From Mesorhizobium sp. PAMC28654 (GTDB lineage: Bacteria > Pseudomonadota > Alphaproteobacteria > Rhizobiales > Rhizobiaceae), in contig NZ_CP085135.1 of assembly GCF_020616515.1 (NCBI RefSeq), positions 992,001-1,056,000 on the forward strand: a stretch of DNA of 64,000 bases, written 5' to 3'. Positions 35,293-45,375 of this stretch are shown here, piece by piece. Position 1 is the first letter of the stretch. Each line of letters opens with the position of its first letter. Position numbers and translations under genes: made by a program. The notes under the pieces are model-generated. The model ran no database searches, was not told where the DNA came from, and saw only the letters and a list, made by a program, of their open reading frames with translations.

Positions 35293-35323
35293 TTGACCTT
35301 CCAGCAACTGGAACCACTAGATT
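35293..35323 (+). promoter_or_regulatory. CueR-type promoter of cueR
   Basis: TTGACC (35293-35298) and TAGATT (35318-35323) flank a 19-bp spacer that contains the perfect dyad TTCCAG-CAA-CTGGAA (35299-35313). This is the classical layout of MerR-family copper-responsive promoters. It lies 100 bases before cueR, suggesting autoregulation. Confidence 0.75.
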
Positions 35324-35422
35324 GGCGGAGGAGATAGTCACTGCGTGACGTGATGCGCATTGTCGACGTGCGGGCATGCCTGCCGGACCGAGTTCATCGT
35401 CGCTTTCGAGAAGGAGATTTCC

Positions 35423-35839
35423 ATGAACATTGGCCTCGCGTCAGAAAAATCCGGTCTGCCCTCGAAGACGATACGCTACTACGAGGATATCGGCCTTCTG
35501 CGCCCGGCCCGGACGGACAATGGCTATCGTGACTATTCGGCCGCCGCCATTCACCGCCTGCGCTTTCTGCAGCGCTCGCGCAGTCTCGGGTTTTCGGTCG
35601 ACGAGTGCCGCCAGTTGCTGTCGCTCTACCATGACAAGGACCGCGAGAGCGCCGACGTAAAGGCGGTCGCGCTAGCCAAGCTGATGGAGATCGACAGGAA
35701 GATCGCCGAGCTGATTGGACTGCGGCATCTGCTGCATCACCTTGTCGAGCACTGTCATGGCGACGACAGGCCGGACTGCGGATCAAGGGCTATGCCCTGC
35801 GACCGCTCTATGGAACTCCGTGAAAGGAGTTCGCCATGA
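35423..35839 (+). CDS. cueR: MerR-family copper-responsive regulator CueR
   Basis: This 138-residue regulator has the MerR HTH and wing (MNIGLASEKSGLPSKTIRYY, GLLRPARTDNGYRDYSAAAI), a dimerisation helix, and the metal loop HCHGDDRPDC whose two cysteines match the Cu(I) ligands of CueR. It should activate copper-export or storage genes when Cu(I) rises. The ATG at 35423 follows AAGGAGA. The tail after the metal loop is unlike typical CueR, which usually continues CPIIDGLA, so the last 25 residues may be altered. The next gene overlaps its stop as ATGA. Confidence 0.9.
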   Translation: MNIGLASEKSGLPSKTIRYYEDIGLLRPARTDNGYRDYSAAAIHRLRFLQRSRSLGFSVDECRQLLSLYHDKDRESADVKAVALAKLMEIDRKIAELIGLRHLLHHLVEHCHGDDRPDCGSRAMPCDRSMELRERSSP

Positions 35840-36222
35840 CCACTTTGAAGGACCTCACCCCGAAATTCCGCAATGTCCGGTTGCTGCTCGCCCGCGAGAA
35901 AGGTCATCCGGAAGGCGACCGCGAAGAGGGCTATGACGTGCTCGCTCCATTGACCGGCGAAGGCCAGATTGATGCGGAAGAGTGGAAATCGCACAAGGCC
36001 TCTTGCCGTGTTCGCCGGTTTCGCAATGGCGAGGAGGATTTGATCGGCCGACTGAGGCGCAAGCCCGGCGGGCAATGGTATTTCGACTATGCCGACGGCG
36101 ATCGCGACGACGAGATCGGCTTCCATCTCGGCGATGAACGGTTCGTGACAGGTGAGTACGTGTCGATCGAACGCAACGGCGCCATGCACACCTACCAGGT
36201 GGCACGGGTCGAACGGCCTTGA
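35836..36222 (+). CDS. hypothetical protein co-transcribed with cueR
   Basis: This 128-residue soluble protein (NVRLLLAREKGHPEGDREEG, CRVRRFRNGEEDLIGRLRRK, DDEIGFHLGDERFVTGEYVS) has no recognised domain; the composition suggests a small beta-rich fold. Its ATG overlaps the cueR stop, so it is translated with cueR. Similar proteins occur near copper regulators in rhizobia. Function unknown. Confidence 0.8.
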   Translation: MTTLKDLTPKFRNVRLLLAREKGHPEGDREEGYDVLAPLTGEGQIDAEEWKSHKASCRVRRFRNGEEDLIGRLRRKPGGQWYFDYADGDRDDEIGFHLGDERFVTGEYVSIERNGAMHTYQVARVERP

Positions 36223-36253
36223 CGCCTCGGGCCAAGCTCCCTGCGAGTAGACC

Positions 36254-36844
36254 ATGTCGCGACGCATCCTGATTGTGGTCGGCCATCCCGACCGGTCCCC
36301 GGACCGCCTCTGCCGCGGTCTCGCCAGGGCCTATGGCGAGGGCGCGGAGAAGGCGGGACACGCCGTCCGCCAGGTCGATCTGGCAGCGCTCGATTTTCCG
36401 ATGCTACGCACGATGCAGGAGTTTGAGCACGGTGCGGTGCCCGACAGCCTCAAGGACGCCGCCCAAGCGATCGTCTGGGCCGAGCACATTGTCTTTTTCT
36501 TCCCGCTATGGCTCGGAAGCATGCCGGCCATGCTCAAGGCATTTCTGGAGCAGGTGATGCGACCAGGAACAGCCTTTGCGTACCCAGACAAGGGCAGCGG
36601 GTTCACCAGGACGCTGCTTCGCGGCCGCTCTGCGCGCGTCGTGGTGACGATGGGCATGCCTTCTGTTCTTTACCGCCTATGGTTCCTCGGACACGGCATC
36701 GCCGGCATGCGGCGAAGCATCCTGCATTTTGTCGGCATCAGTCCGGTGCGCGAGACCTTGTTCGGCATGGTCGCTGGCGCCAGCGATGCGACCCGCGCGA
36801 AATGGATCGGACAAATGCGCAAGCTCGGTGAGCGTGGGCTTTAG
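36254..36844 (+). CDS. NAD(P)H-dependent flavodoxin-like oxidoreductase
   Basis: This 196-residue protein of the flavodoxin_2/NQO1-like family begins with the FMN-binding beta-loop (RRILIVVGHPDRSPDRLCRG) and includes HIVFFFPLWLGSMPAMLKAF, typical of NAD(P)H:quinone reductases such as MdaB/KefF-type proteins. The C-terminal half carries hydrophobic stretches near RLWFLGHGIAG. It follows the cueR operon by 30 bases and probably reduces quinones during copper or redox stress; this is inferred from context. Confidence 0.88.
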   Translation: MSRRILIVVGHPDRSPDRLCRGLARAYGEGAEKAGHAVRQVDLAALDFPMLRTMQEFEHGAVPDSLKDAAQAIVWAEHIVFFFPLWLGSMPAMLKAFLEQVMRPGTAFAYPDKGSGFTRTLLRGRSARVVVTMGMPSVLYRLWFLGHGIAGMRRSILHFVGISPVRETLFGMVAGASDATRAKWIGQMRKLGERGL

Positions 36845-37017
36845 CTGGCGATCCAGGAACCGGGACCGCGGTTCAAAGCCATGCTTTGCCGGCGCCGCAA
36901 ATAAAGCCAGAGCCACCAGGCCTTATGCGGCGCCCAAACCGGCAAGACTGCGATCCAGGCAAGCTTCGAAACTGCGACAGTCGCAGGTTCCGGCCAAGAG
37001 GCTGCCGGCTTTAGGGC

Positions 37018-37515
37018 CTATGGATCGACGGTAAATTCGGCCCACATGCCGGCTCCATAGTGACCTGGCACGTTGCAGATAAGCAGGTATTTTCCAGCCT
37101 TCAGTTCGACGGTCAATGTGCCTGATTTGCCGGGATCAAGCTCCGAAACTTCGCCCTTGTCGCCAGCCTTGTCTTCGTCGACCCGGTTCTCGGCCTCAAG
37201 GTAAGGAAGCGGCTTGCCGGGATCGGCAAGGTACATCACGATCATTTCGTGAACGGTGTCCTTGGAGTCATTCTTCACATTGAACGTGACCTCCCCGGCC
37301 TTCACCGCACCGGGCAAAGCTTTGATGCCCATAGTCGCCTTGGCGAGATCGAGCCCCGGCGTCGCATAGGCGAGCCCCATCGGCATCTCGGTACTCGCGC
37401 CCTTGTCCCATAGCGAGACCTGGACAAGCGCAGCAGCATGGACGGCGCCGGTACTGCCGGCCATGAACAATGCGGCGGCAAGCCCGAGCGCAGCTCTCCT
37501 CGATATGATTTTCAT
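37018..37515 (-). CDS. periplasmic cupredoxin (plastocyanin-like copper protein)
   Basis: This 165-residue exported protein has a signal peptide (MKIISRRAALGLAAALFMAG, with a twin-arginine-like SRR) and a cupredoxin domain. The likely copper ligands are His in KDTVHEMIV and the C-terminal loop CNVPGHYGAGM (Cys, His, Met), a type 1 copper centre. It may carry electrons or bind copper in the periplasm. It lies in the copper-related part of the window, opposite in strand to the PepSY and cytochrome b561 genes. Confidence 0.9.
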   Translation of the reverse strand: MKIISRRAALGLAAALFMAGSTGAVHAAALVQVSLWDKGASTEMPMGLAYATPGLDLAKATMGIKALPGAVKAGEVTFNVKNDSKDTVHEMIVMYLADPGKPLPYLEAENRVDEDKAGDKGEVSELDPGKSGTLTVELKAGKYLLICNVPGHYGAGMWAEFTVDP

Positions 37516-37771
37516 GGCAATCTCCTTCAAGACGGCAGCCGAAGTGCTCTACGTCCCGACCGTCATCCTGCTCGTGGAGGCATCTGCCGTCCTTGCGCCA
37601 AATCAAACTGACCGGCGCAAGCCCATCAACGGGCCCGATGATCTGTCAGCCAGTTGTCAGGTTGAATTGGCTATGTCGCACCAATGACGGTGAAATCGCC
37701 GTCTGACACGACCGATTGAAATCCCAACCGCAGGCGCAACATCCGCGCCCAACTTCCCGAATGGAGCCATC

Positions 37772-38050
37772 ATGTATCGCACACTCGTTCTCGCCGCTCT
37801 CGCCGGCATGGTTGCAGGACCGGCGCTCGCCGCCGGCGGCAGCTGCAGCACCGCCCCGAAATCGCAGTTCAAGCCCAAGGCAACGCTCGAGGCGCAGTTG
37901 ACCGGTGAAGGCCTCACCGTCCGCCAGGTCAAGGTCGAGAAGGGCTGCTACGAAGTCTATGCGGTCGACAAGGCCGGCAAGAAAGTGAACCTGGCCTACA
38001 ATGCCGAGACCCTTGAAAAGCTCGAAAATGCCGAAGCCGGCGAGAACTGA
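37772..38050 (+). CDS. periplasmic PepSY-domain protein
   Basis: This 92-residue exported protein starts with a signal peptide (MYRTLVLAALAGMVAGPALA) and continues with a PepSY-like region (ATLEAQLTGEGLTVRQVKVE, CYEVYAVDKAGKKVNLAYNA). PepSY proteins bind or inhibit partners in the periplasm, often next to cytochrome b561 genes, as here. The cytochrome gene starts 19 bases after its stop, making a two-gene operon. Confidence 0.9.
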   Translation: MYRTLVLAALAGMVAGPALAAGGSCSTAPKSQFKPKATLEAQLTGEGLTVRQVKVEKGCYEVYAVDKAGKKVNLAYNAETLEKLENAEAGEN

Positions 38051-38069
38051 TCAGACCGTTCCGGCCGCC

Positions 38070-38624
38070 ATGGACGCGCAGCCATCTCCAGAGATGGTGC
38101 GCGTCTGGGACCGTGTCGTGCGGAGTTTCCACTGGGCGCTGGTGATCAGCTTCGTCACTGCCTGGCTCACTTCTCATTCCTCGGAGGACATTCACCATTG
38201 GGCCGGCTACGCCTCTGCCGCACTGGTCGCTATGCGGCTCTTGTGGGGCATTCTAGGCACGCCCTATGCGCGGTTCTCTCAATTCGTGCGTGATCCAGGA
38301 ACAGTGCTACGCTACCTCTCGGCGTTGCTGAGCGGTCGCGAAGCCCGCTACATCGGCCATAACCCGGCCGGCGGCGCGATGGTGATTGTGCTGATTGCGG
38401 CTATGGGATCAACCGCGCTGACCGGCTGGCTGATGACAACGGACGCCTATTTCGGGGTGCCGTGGGTCGAGGCCGCGCATAGCGTGGCGGCGCACGGCCT
38501 GCTGATGCTCGTCTTCCTTCACATTAGCGGCGTCGCGCTGGCAAGCTTTCGCCATCGCGAAAACCTTGCCCGGGCCATGGTCACGGGGCGAAAACGCAAA
38601 GCCGAGCGCACGGATATCGCCTGA
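38070..38624 (+). CDS. cytochrome b561-type membrane protein
   Basis: This 184-residue di-haem membrane cytochrome has four hydrophobic helices and histidines placed as haem ligands (RSFHWALVISFVTAWLTSHS, HHWAGYASAALVAMRLLWGI, VAAHGLLMLVFLHISGVALA). It moves electrons between the quinone pool and periplasmic partners. The start at 38070 (MDAQPSPEMVRVWDRVVRSF) is a typical family start; the frame upstream overlaps the PepSY gene. It is paired with PepSY and near the cupredoxin gene, a plausible electron partner. Confidence 0.9.
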   Translation: MDAQPSPEMVRVWDRVVRSFHWALVISFVTAWLTSHSSEDIHHWAGYASAALVAMRLLWGILGTPYARFSQFVRDPGTVLRYLSALLSGREARYIGHNPAGGAMVIVLIAAMGSTALTGWLMTTDAYFGVPWVEAAHSVAAHGLLMLVFLHISGVALASFRHRENLARAMVTGRKRKAERTDIA

Positions 38625-38702
38625 CGATCTGCCAATGCACAAGCCCGTTTCGCATCCTCAACAATTTGGGGGAACGGGCAGATCCCGCTCGTTGATTGTC
38701 AA

Positions 38703-39686
38703 TCACGGCACAAGGACGGCGGCGCCGCTCAATCTCCCTTGTCTCAGATCGTCCAACGCCCGATTGGCCTGTTCCAGCGGATAGACTCTGGTATGCGTGC
38801 GAACCCGCGCACTCTTCGCAACGGGAAAGAACTCTTCCGCGTCGCGGCGCGTCAGGTTTGCTACCGACATTAGTTCCCGTTCTTCCCAGAGCAATTCGTA
38901 GGCCATCGCAGGAATGTCACTCATGTGGATGCCGCCGCAAACCACCCGGCCACCCTTGCGGACAGCGCCAAGCGCGATCGGCACCAGGGCACCAACAGGG
39001 GCGAAGATGATTGCGGCATCGAGCTGCCTGGGCGGAGATTCATCCGAACCGCCGGCCCAAGTCACACCGAGCGAGCGGGCGAATTCCTGCGCTTGCCTAT
39101 CGCCCGACCGGGTGAACGCGAACACCTCACGACCTTGCCAGATTGCGATCTGGGCGACGATATGCGCAGCGGCGCCGAAGCCGTAGACCCCGAGCCGCTT
39201 GCCGTCGCCGGCTTTCTTCAGGCACCGCCAGCCGATCAGGCCAGCGCAAAGCAACGGCGCCAGGGATACGGCGTCGACATCCGGGTCCAGATCGAAGGCG
39301 AATTGCGCGTCGGCAATGACATGACTGGCGAAGCCGCCATCGCGTGTATAGCCGGTGAAATCTGGCTGAACGCAGAGATTCTCATTTTCTGCGACACAGT
39401 AAGGACAATGCCCGCAAGTGTGCCCCAGCCAAGGCACGCCAACTCTGCGCCCGATCCTGGAACGCGCAACGCCCTTGCCGACGGAATCGATGATGCCGAC
39501 GATTTCGTGACCCGGGATGAGCGGCAGTTTTGGATGACGAAGATCACCATCAATGACATGCAGATCGGTCCGACAGACAGCGCATGCCTCGACCTTCAGC
39601 CTGATCTCTCCCGGCCCAGCTATGGGATCGGGCCTGTCGACCAGCTTCAAAGGGGCGCCGACCTTTTCGAGCACCATCGCTCTCAT
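38703..39686 (-). CDS. zinc-dependent alcohol dehydrogenase family protein
   Basis: This 327-residue MDR-family enzyme has the catalytic-zinc motifs CAVCRTDLHVI and GHEIVGIID, the structural-zinc cysteines HTCGHCPYC with NENLC, and a Rossmann segment GVYGFGAAAHIVAQIA. It interconverts alcohols and aldehydes with NAD(P)H. It starts 74 bases after the BON-domain gene on the same strand and is probably in its operon, controlled by the anaerobox at 40486. Its role would be disposal of reducing power under low oxygen; inference. Confidence 0.93.
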   Translation of the reverse strand: MRAMVLEKVGAPLKLVDRPDPIAGPGEIRLKVEACAVCRTDLHVIDGDLRHPKLPLIPGHEIVGIIDSVGKGVARSRIGRRVGVPWLGHTCGHCPYCVAENENLCVQPDFTGYTRDGGFASHVIADAQFAFDLDPDVDAVSLAPLLCAGLIGWRCLKKAGDGKRLGVYGFGAAAHIVAQIAIWQGREVFAFTRSGDRQAQEFARSLGVTWAGGSDESPPRQLDAAIIFAPVGALVPIALGAVRKGGRVVCGGIHMSDIPAMAYELLWEERELMSVANLTRRDAEEFFPVAKSARVRTHTRVYPLEQANRALDDLRQGRLSGAAVLVP

Positions 39687-39759
39687 GACCGCTCCTGAGT
39701 GTGCCGCATTGAATAAGGGAAGCGGATCGTGATCCGCTTCCGTTCGACGTTCCAATGCG

Positions 39760-40407
39760 TCAAGCGATTGTAATGTGATCTTCGACCATACGCACTCCGG
39801 GCACGGCCCAAGCCGCGCGCTCCGTTGTGCGGCGTTCGGCCCAGCTGTTGACCTTGCCTTTCAGGGTAACCTTGCCGTCGGACACGTTGACTTCTATCAC
39901 TTTCGACTCGACTTCCGCACTGCGTTTCAAGGCATCTTCGATGCGCTTTTTCACATCGGGCGCCGTTGCGTGTGGCAGCACCTCGATGCTGTTGTGCACG
40001 CCGAGCACGCCAGCCAGATATCGAATGGCGGCGTACGCTGCGGCTCTCTGGTACTGCCAGGCCACCTTACCAGTGAGTGTCACCCAGCCATTCTGGACCC
40101 TCACCAGTACCGCTCCGTCGGGAACGACGGTGTTCCAGCTGATCGAGTGCAGAGCACGCTTGGCGATCTCGTCGTCAGCCGTAACATTGCTGCCGAAGGG
40201 CCGGACTTCGATTTCCTGCGCGATACCCTTTACGCCCTTGACGCGGCGCACCGCCTCTTCCGTCGTTGCCTTCTGGGCATAGGTCGATACGTGGCCGGTC
40301 AGAGTAACCACGCCGTTGTCGACGGCGATACCGATGTTGGCTGCGTCGATGCTCGGCTGGAACTCGAGTTCATCGATAATGTCCTGCCTCAAAATATTGT
40401 TGTTCAT
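39760..40407 (-). CDS. three-BON-domain protein (first copy)
   Basis: This 215-residue protein contains three BON domains in tandem (around residues 4-70, 78-145 and 148-215), each with the VTLTGHV or VTLKGKV pattern. BON domains bind membranes or phospholipid surfaces. There is no signal peptide, suggesting a cytosolic stress protein as in OsmY-like relatives lacking export. It is a close paralogue of 52945-53592. An FNR/FixK site lies 78 bases upstream of its start. Confidence 0.92.
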   Translation of the reverse strand: MNNNILRQDIIDELEFQPSIDAANIGIAVDNGVVTLTGHVSTYAQKATTEEAVRRVKGVKGIAQEIEVRPFGSNVTADDEIAKRALHSISWNTVVPDGAVLVRVQNGWVTLTGKVAWQYQRAAAYAAIRYLAGVLGVHNSIEVLPHATAPDVKKRIEDALKRSAEVESKVIEVNVSDGKVTLKGKVNSWAERRTTERAAWAVPGVRMVEDHITIA

Positions 40408-40485
40408 GATTGCACCTTTTTTCGGGAGCGGGCCGCGCTCGCCTGGTTGACCGTCTGATTATGGACACGTCACCACGAAAGAGCG

Positions 40486-40499
40486 TTGATGGAGATCAA
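40486..40499. promoter_or_regulatory. FNR/FixK-type anaerobox for the BON-adh operon
   Basis: TTGATGGAGATCAA is a perfect TTGAT-N4-ATCAA palindrome lying 78 bases before the BON gene start (minus strand) and 145 bases before arcD (plus strand). Confidence 0.78.
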
Positions 40500-40566
40500 A
40501 GGATCTCTGATCGAGCGAGACGCGCATTCTTTCCCAGTTCGCACCTTTTAGAATTGCAATCGCTTT

Positions 40567-40580
40567 TTGACCCGCATCAA
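40567..40580. promoter_or_regulatory. FNR/FixK-type anaerobox for arcDABC
   Basis: TTGACCCGCATCAA matches TTGA-N6-TCAA and lies 64 bases before the arcD start. Arginine deiminase operons are classic targets of FNR/ANR regulators. Confidence 0.78.
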
Positions 40581-40644
40581 AGCTGCCGGCCCTATCTTGC
40601 TGTTCATTGCCTCCCATCAGAGCCTTCAAATTGGGGAGAGCATC

Positions 40645-42111
40645 ATGACTACGGCTGATATCAACATTCCTGTTCGGAAAGTCGCGACCGCGACGCCGAC
40701 GAAGCTTCGACTGGGTTCCCTGGCCGCACTGGTGATCGGTTCGATGGTCGGCTCCGGCGTTTTCAGCCTACCGCAGAACATGGCTGCTGGTGCTGGTCCC
40801 CTCGCCATCCTGATCGGCTGGGCGATCACCGCGGTCGGCATGCTGGCGCTGGTCTTCGTCTATCAATCGCTTGCCACCCGCAAGCCCGAGCTCGACGCCG
40901 GGCCCTACGCTTACGCCAAGGCCGGCTTCGGTCCCTTCATCGGCTTCAACAGCGCCTGGGGTTACTGGATCAGCGCCTGGGTCGGCAACGTCTCCTACGC
41001 GGTGATCGTGTTCAGCGCCCTCTCCTATTTCTTCCCGGCCTTCGGCGACGGAAACACCTGGCAGGCTGTGCTCGGTGCGTCGATCTTGTTGTGGCTCATC
41101 CACATCCTGGTGCTCGCCGGCATTCGTCAGGCCGCCGTCGTGAATCTCATCGTCACGGTGGCAAAGATCGCTCCGATCGTGCTGTTCGTCGGAGTTGTTG
41201 CCGTCGCCTTCAAACTGCAGGTCTGGTCCCTCGATTTCACCGGTCTGGGCAACGCCAGTCTCGGTTCGATCACCGCACAGGTGAAGAGCACGATGCTGGT
41301 GACCCTGTGGGTGTTCATCGGCATCGAAGGCGCGAGCGTCTTTTCCGGCCGTGCCGAGCGTCGCAAGGACATCGCCACGGCGACGGTTCTCGGCTTCTTC
41401 ACCTGTCTTGCGCTCTACGCCCTGGTGTCGTTGCTGTCGCTCGGCATCCTCAGCCAGCCTGAGCTCGCCGCACTGAAGAACCCCTCCATGGCCGGCGTAC
41501 TGGAGGCTGTTGTCGGACCCTGGGGTGCCATCCTCATCAACATCGCGCTTGTCGTGTCCGTGATCGGCGCGTTCCTGAGCTGGACGCTGCTTGCGGCAGA
41601 AATTCCGCATGTCGCCGCCAAGGACGGCACGATGCCGAAATTCTTCGGGCGCGAAAGCGCGCGCGGCGTGCCGTCGACCTCGCTTCTGATCACCAACCTG
41701 CTCGTCCAGGCATTCCTGGTGATCACGCTTTTCGCGCAAAGCACCTACCAGGCACTGTTCTATATCGCGTCGGCCGCAATCCTGGTGCCTTACATCTTTT
41801 CCGGGGCCTACGCGGCCAAGCTCGCGCTGACCGGAGAGAGCTACGAGAGTGGCGACCAGCGCGTCGGTCCCCTTTTTGCCGGTTTTCTGGCAACGGTCTA
41901 CGGGCTGTGGCTCGTCTACGCGGCGGGGCCGGCATACCTGTTCATGTGCGCGATCCTTTATGCGCCCGGCATCATCTTCTACATCTGGGCGCGCCGCGAA
42001 ACCAACCAGCGCGTGTTCCATCCTGTCGAAGCCGCACTCGCGGCAGCCCTCGTCGCCGTCGCCATCCTCGCTGTCTACGAAATGTGGACCGGCGCCGTCA
42101 GCCCCCTGTGA
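40645..42111 (+). CDS. arcD: arginine/ornithine antiporter, APC family
   Basis: This 488-residue membrane protein of the basic amino-acid/polyamine antiporter family has about 12 to 13 helices. The N-terminal [20 protein letters not shown], the [20 protein letters not shown] region and [20 protein letters not shown] are typical of ArcD/LysI-type exchangers. It swaps external arginine for internal ornithine at no energy cost. GGGGAGAG precedes the ATG at 40645. It is the first gene of the arcDABC operon, with an anaerobox 64 bases before its start. Confidence 0.93.
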   Translation: MTTADINIPVRKVATATPTKLRLGSLAALVIGSMVGSGVFSLPQNMAAGAGPLAILIGWAITAVGMLALVFVYQSLATRKPELDAGPYAYAKAGFGPFIGFNSAWGYWISAWVGNVSYAVIVFSALSYFFPAFGDGNTWQAVLGASILLWLIHILVLAGIRQAAVVNLIVTVAKIAPIVLFVGVVAVAFKLQVWSLDFTGLGNASLGSITAQVKSTMLVTLWVFIGIEGASVFSGRAERRKDIATATVLGFFTCLALYALVSLLSLGILSQPELAALKNPSMAGVLEAVVGPWGAILINIALVVSVIGAFLSWTLLAAEIPHVAAKDGTMPKFFGRESARGVPSTSLLITNLLVQAFLVITLFAQSTYQALFYIASAAILVPYIFSGAYAAKLALTGESYESGDQRVGPLFAGFLATVYGLWLVYAAGPAYLFMCAILYAPGIIFYIWARRETNQRVFHPVEAALAAALVAVAILAVYEMWTGAVSPL

Positions 42112-42124
42112 GAGGATCGGCACG

Positions 42125-43339
42125 ATGACAAACCTGGGTGTCCACTCCGAGGTCGGCCGGCTGCGCGAGGTGATGGTCCATCGACCGGATCTCAGCCTGC
42201 GCAGGCTGACGCCGGAGAATTGCAAGGCGCTCCTCTTCGACGATGTGCTGTGGGTCAAGCGGGCTCGCCAAGAGCATGACGTTTTCGTCGATGCGTTGCG
42301 CGAACGCGGCGTGCTGGTGCATTCCTTCGGGGAGCTCCTGGCTGAGACAATGAGCCTGGCGAAGGCCCGCGACTGGCTTCTCGACCGCCGGGTTCATCCC
42401 GGCGTCGTCGGGCTCGACATGGTCGACGAGATGCGCGGATGGCTCAACGAGATGCCGTCGGAACAGCTGGCGTCTTACCTAGTCGGCGGCATTGCCCGGG
42501 CGGAGCTTCCTTTCGAGCCCAAGGGCCTGACCGGGAGGACGCTCGCGCCGCAGGATTTCGTGCTGCCGCCGTTGCCGAACCAGCTTTTTACTCGTGACAG
42601 CTCCTGCTGGATCTACGGTTCGGTCTCGGTCAATTCCATGTACTGGCCCGCGCGGCGCCCGGAAGCGGCCAATGTCGAAGCCGTCTACCGCTTCCATCCC
42701 CGCTTTCGCGACAGTGGCATACCCTTCGTGTCGCCAGATTTGGGCACCGGCACCAGCCTTGAAGGCGGTGATGTCATGCCGATCGGGGGTGGAACGGTTC
42801 TCGTCGGCATGGGGGAGCGCTCCACGCCGCAGGCCGTGGGAGGCCTTGCGCGCAGTCTGTTCGCGGCCGGCGAAGCAACGCGTGTGATTGCTGCCCTGAT
42901 GCCCCGCGACCGCAGCTTCATGCATCTCGACACCGTCTTCACCTTCTGCGATCGCGACCTCGTCACGCTGTATCCGCCGGTGGTCGACCGGCTGCGCACC
43001 TTCTCGCTGCGGCCGGGCGACGCAGAGGCAGCGGTCGAGGTCACTGATGAGACAGAGCCATTCACGGCAGTCGTTGCCGAAGCGCTTGGATTGAAATCGC
43101 TGCGGATCATCGCCACCGGTGGCGACCGCTACGAGGCCGAGCGCGAGCAATGGGATGATGGCAACAATGTCGTGGCGGTCGAGCCCGGCGTGGTCATCGG
43201 CTACGACCGCAACGTCTACACCAACACGCTGCTGCGCCGTGCAGGAATTGAAGTGATCACGGTCGAGGGCGCCGAACTGAGCCGCGGTCGCGGCGGCGGG
43301 CACTGCATGACCTGTCCGATTGTCCGCGACCCGATCTGA
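42125..43339 (+). CDS. arcA: arginine deiminase
   Basis: This 404-residue enzyme hydrolyses arginine to citrulline and ammonia, the first step of the arginine deiminase pathway. Guanidino-modifying motifs are visible: [17 protein letters not shown], the Glu-containing [22 protein letters not shown], and the nucleophilic Cys in [10 protein letters not shown] at the C-terminus. Length matches ADI. It begins 13 bases after arcD. Confidence 0.96.
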   Translation: MTNLGVHSEVGRLREVMVHRPDLSLRRLTPENCKALLFDDVLWVKRARQEHDVFVDALRERGVLVHSFGELLAETMSLAKARDWLLDRRVHPGVVGLDMVDEMRGWLNEMPSEQLASYLVGGIARAELPFEPKGLTGRTLAPQDFVLPPLPNQLFTRDSSCWIYGSVSVNSMYWPARRPEAANVEAVYRFHPRFRDSGIPFVSPDLGTGTSLEGGDVMPIGGGTVLVGMGERSTPQAVGGLARSLFAAGEATRVIAALMPRDRSFMHLDTVFTFCDRDLVTLYPPVVDRLRTFSLRPGDAEAAVEVTDETEPFTAVVAEALGLKSLRIIATGGDRYEAEREQWDDGNNVVAVEPGVVIGYDRNVYTNTLLRRAGIEVITVEGAELSRGRGGGHCMTCPIVRDPI

Positions 43340-43355
43340 CCCGAAAGGAAATCCC

Positions 43356-44357
43356 ATGTCGACCAATCTTCATGGCCGCTCCGTGCTCTCGCTGGACGAT
43401 CTCACGGCCGACGAGATCCGCTTTCTTCTCAAGCTCGCCGCCGATCTCAAGGCAGCCAAGCTCGCCGGGCACGAGATTCCGCGTCTTGTCAGGAAAAACA
43501 TCGCGCTGATCTTCGAGAAGGATTCGACGCGCACACGGACGGGATTCGAGGTGGCAGCCTATGATCAAGGCGCCCACGTCACCTATTTCGGCCCCACTGG
43601 CAGCCATATCGGCCACAAGGAATCGATGAAGGATACCGCCCGCGTGCTCGGCCGGATGTATGACGCGATCGAATATCGCGGCTTTGGTCAGCATCAGGCT
43701 GAACTGCTTGCCGCGCATGCCGGTGTGCCTGTTTACAACGGTCTCACCGACGAAGCGCATCCGACGCAGATCCTCGCCGATTTCATGACCATGCGTGAAT
43801 TCACGCACAAGCATCTTTCAGACATGACCGTCACCTTTGTCGGTGAGGGCCGGGATAATGTCGCGCTGTCGCTGGCGCTTGGAGCAGCCAAGGTCGGCAT
43901 CGACATGCGCATCGCCTCGCCAAGGGAACTCTGGCCGGATGAGGAATTCTGCGTCCATGTCCGGGATCTGGCGGAGCGTAGCGGCGCCCGCTTCCGGCTC
44001 GACCAGGACGTGACAGGCTGCGTCCGGGATGCTGATTTCATCTACACCGACGTGTGGATGTCGATGGGCGAGGACAAATCGGGCTGGGCCGAACGTATTC
44101 GTCTTTTGACGCCCTACCGCGTCACCAGCGAGGTGATGGCTGCCGCCGGCAACCCCCACGTCAAATTCATGCATTGCCTGCCGGCATTCCACGACACCGA
44201 TACCGAGATCGGCGCCTTCGTTGCGAAGGAATACGGTATCGACTGCATGGAAGTCACGAACGAGGTGTTCGAGTCGGCTGCGTCGATCGTCTTCGACCAG
44301 GCCGAAAACCGCATGCACACGATCAAGGCCCTGCTCGTCGCCACGATCGGTAACTGA
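43356..44357 (+). CDS. arcB: catabolic ornithine carbamoyltransferase
   Basis: This 333-residue enzyme converts citrulline plus phosphate into ornithine and carbamoyl phosphate in the catabolic direction. The carbamoyl-phosphate site STRTRTGFE, the [14 protein letters not shown] segment and the ornithine-loop HCLPAFHD are intact. AAGGAAA lies before the ATG at 43356. Position between arcA and arcC marks it as the catabolic ArcB and not the biosynthetic ArgF. Confidence 0.96.
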   Translation: MSTNLHGRSVLSLDDLTADEIRFLLKLAADLKAAKLAGHEIPRLVRKNIALIFEKDSTRTRTGFEVAAYDQGAHVTYFGPTGSHIGHKESMKDTARVLGRMYDAIEYRGFGQHQAELLAAHAGVPVYNGLTDEAHPTQILADFMTMREFTHKHLSDMTVTFVGEGRDNVALSLALGAAKVGIDMRIASPRELWPDEEFCVHVRDLAERSGARFRLDQDVTGCVRDADFIYTDVWMSMGEDKSGWAERIRLLTPYRVTSEVMAAAGNPHVKFMHCLPAFHDTDTEIGAFVAKEYGIDCMEVTNEVFESAASIVFDQAENRMHTIKALLVATIGN

Positions 44358-44358
44358 G

Positions 44359-45300
44359 ATGCTTATCGTCGTTGCGCTCGGCGGAAACGCATTGCTGCGT
44401 CGCGGAGAACCGATGACGGCCGGGAACCAGCGCGCCAACATCGTGCGCGCTGCATCCGTGCTAGCCAAACTCGTCAGCGAAGGGCATTCGATTGTGATCA
44501 CGCACGGCAACGGACCGCAGGTGGGACTGCTGGCCCTGCAGGCAGCGGCCACTTCGGACGGCGGCACATTTCCGCTGGACGTGCTTGGCGCCGAGAGCGC
44601 CGGCATGATCGGCTATGTGATCGAGCAGGAACTCGGCAACCTCCTCAAAGAGAGGCTTTTCGCGACCCTGCTGACACAGGTGAAGGTGGATCCACAAGAT
44701 CCGGCTTTCGCTCACCCGACAAAGCCTATCGGCCCCGTCTACGATGAGGCAACAGCACGCAGGCTTGCCAGCGAGCGCGGCTGGCAGATCGCGCCTGACG
44801 GTGACAAATGGCGCCGCGTCGTGCCTTCGCCAGCGCCGCTGGTAATCCTGGAAGCTTCAGTGATCTCGTTTCTGGTCGAGCGCGCCGTGATTGTCATCTG
44901 CACCGGCGGCGGCGGTGTTCCGGTGGTAGCCCGGAACGACGGCAGTCTTTGCGGCGTGGAAGCAGTCATCGACAAGGATCTGGCAAGCTCGCTGCTTGCT
45001 CGCCAGTTGAAGGCAGACATGCTGCTCATGTTGACGGATGTCGACGCCGTCTATGTCGACTATGGAACAGCAACTGCTCGGGCGCTTCGGCGCATGACCC
45101 CCAAGGATCTATCGGGCCAGAATTTTCCAGCCGGCTCCATGGGGCCGAAGGTCAGTGCTGCAATCGAGTTCACTGAAGCAACGGGTAAACCTACCGCAAT
45201 CGGCAAGCTCGATGATGCTGTGGAAATTGTCAGAGGTGAGCGCGGCACACGATTCGAAGCCAACGCTTTGGTCATACCCTTCGATTCTCGGCACGACTAA
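44359..45300 (+). CDS. arcC: carbamate kinase
   Basis: This 313-residue amino-acid-kinase-family enzyme transfers phosphate from carbamoyl phosphate to ADP, yielding the pathway's one ATP per arginine. Signature segments are [43 protein letters not shown] and [10 protein letters not shown]. Its ATG begins one base after the arcB stop. It completes the operon. Confidence 0.96.
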   Translation: MLIVVALGGNALLRRGEPMTAGNQRANIVRAASVLAKLVSEGHSIVITHGNGPQVGLLALQAAATSDGGTFPLDVLGAESAGMIGYVIEQELGNLLKERLFATLLTQVKVDPQDPAFAHPTKPIGPVYDEATARRLASERGWQIAPDGDKWRRVVPSPAPLVILEASVISFLVERAVIVICTGGGGVPVVARNDGSLCGVEAVIDKDLASSLLARQLKADMLLMLTDVDAVYVDYGTATARALRRMTPKDLSGQNFPAGSMGPKVSAAIEFTEATGKPTAIGKLDDAVEIVRGERGTRFEANALVIPFDSRHD

Positions 45301-45375
45301 GCGGGTGCCGCAACCAACGGGGTCGCAGACCAGGATCGCCGATGGCGAGGCCAAAATAGTCGAGGATGTCGGTGC

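Noticed and set aside
40768..42258. 496-residue minus-strand frame across arcD
   Set aside because: It is antisense to a well-supported antiporter gene and has low-complexity shadow composition.
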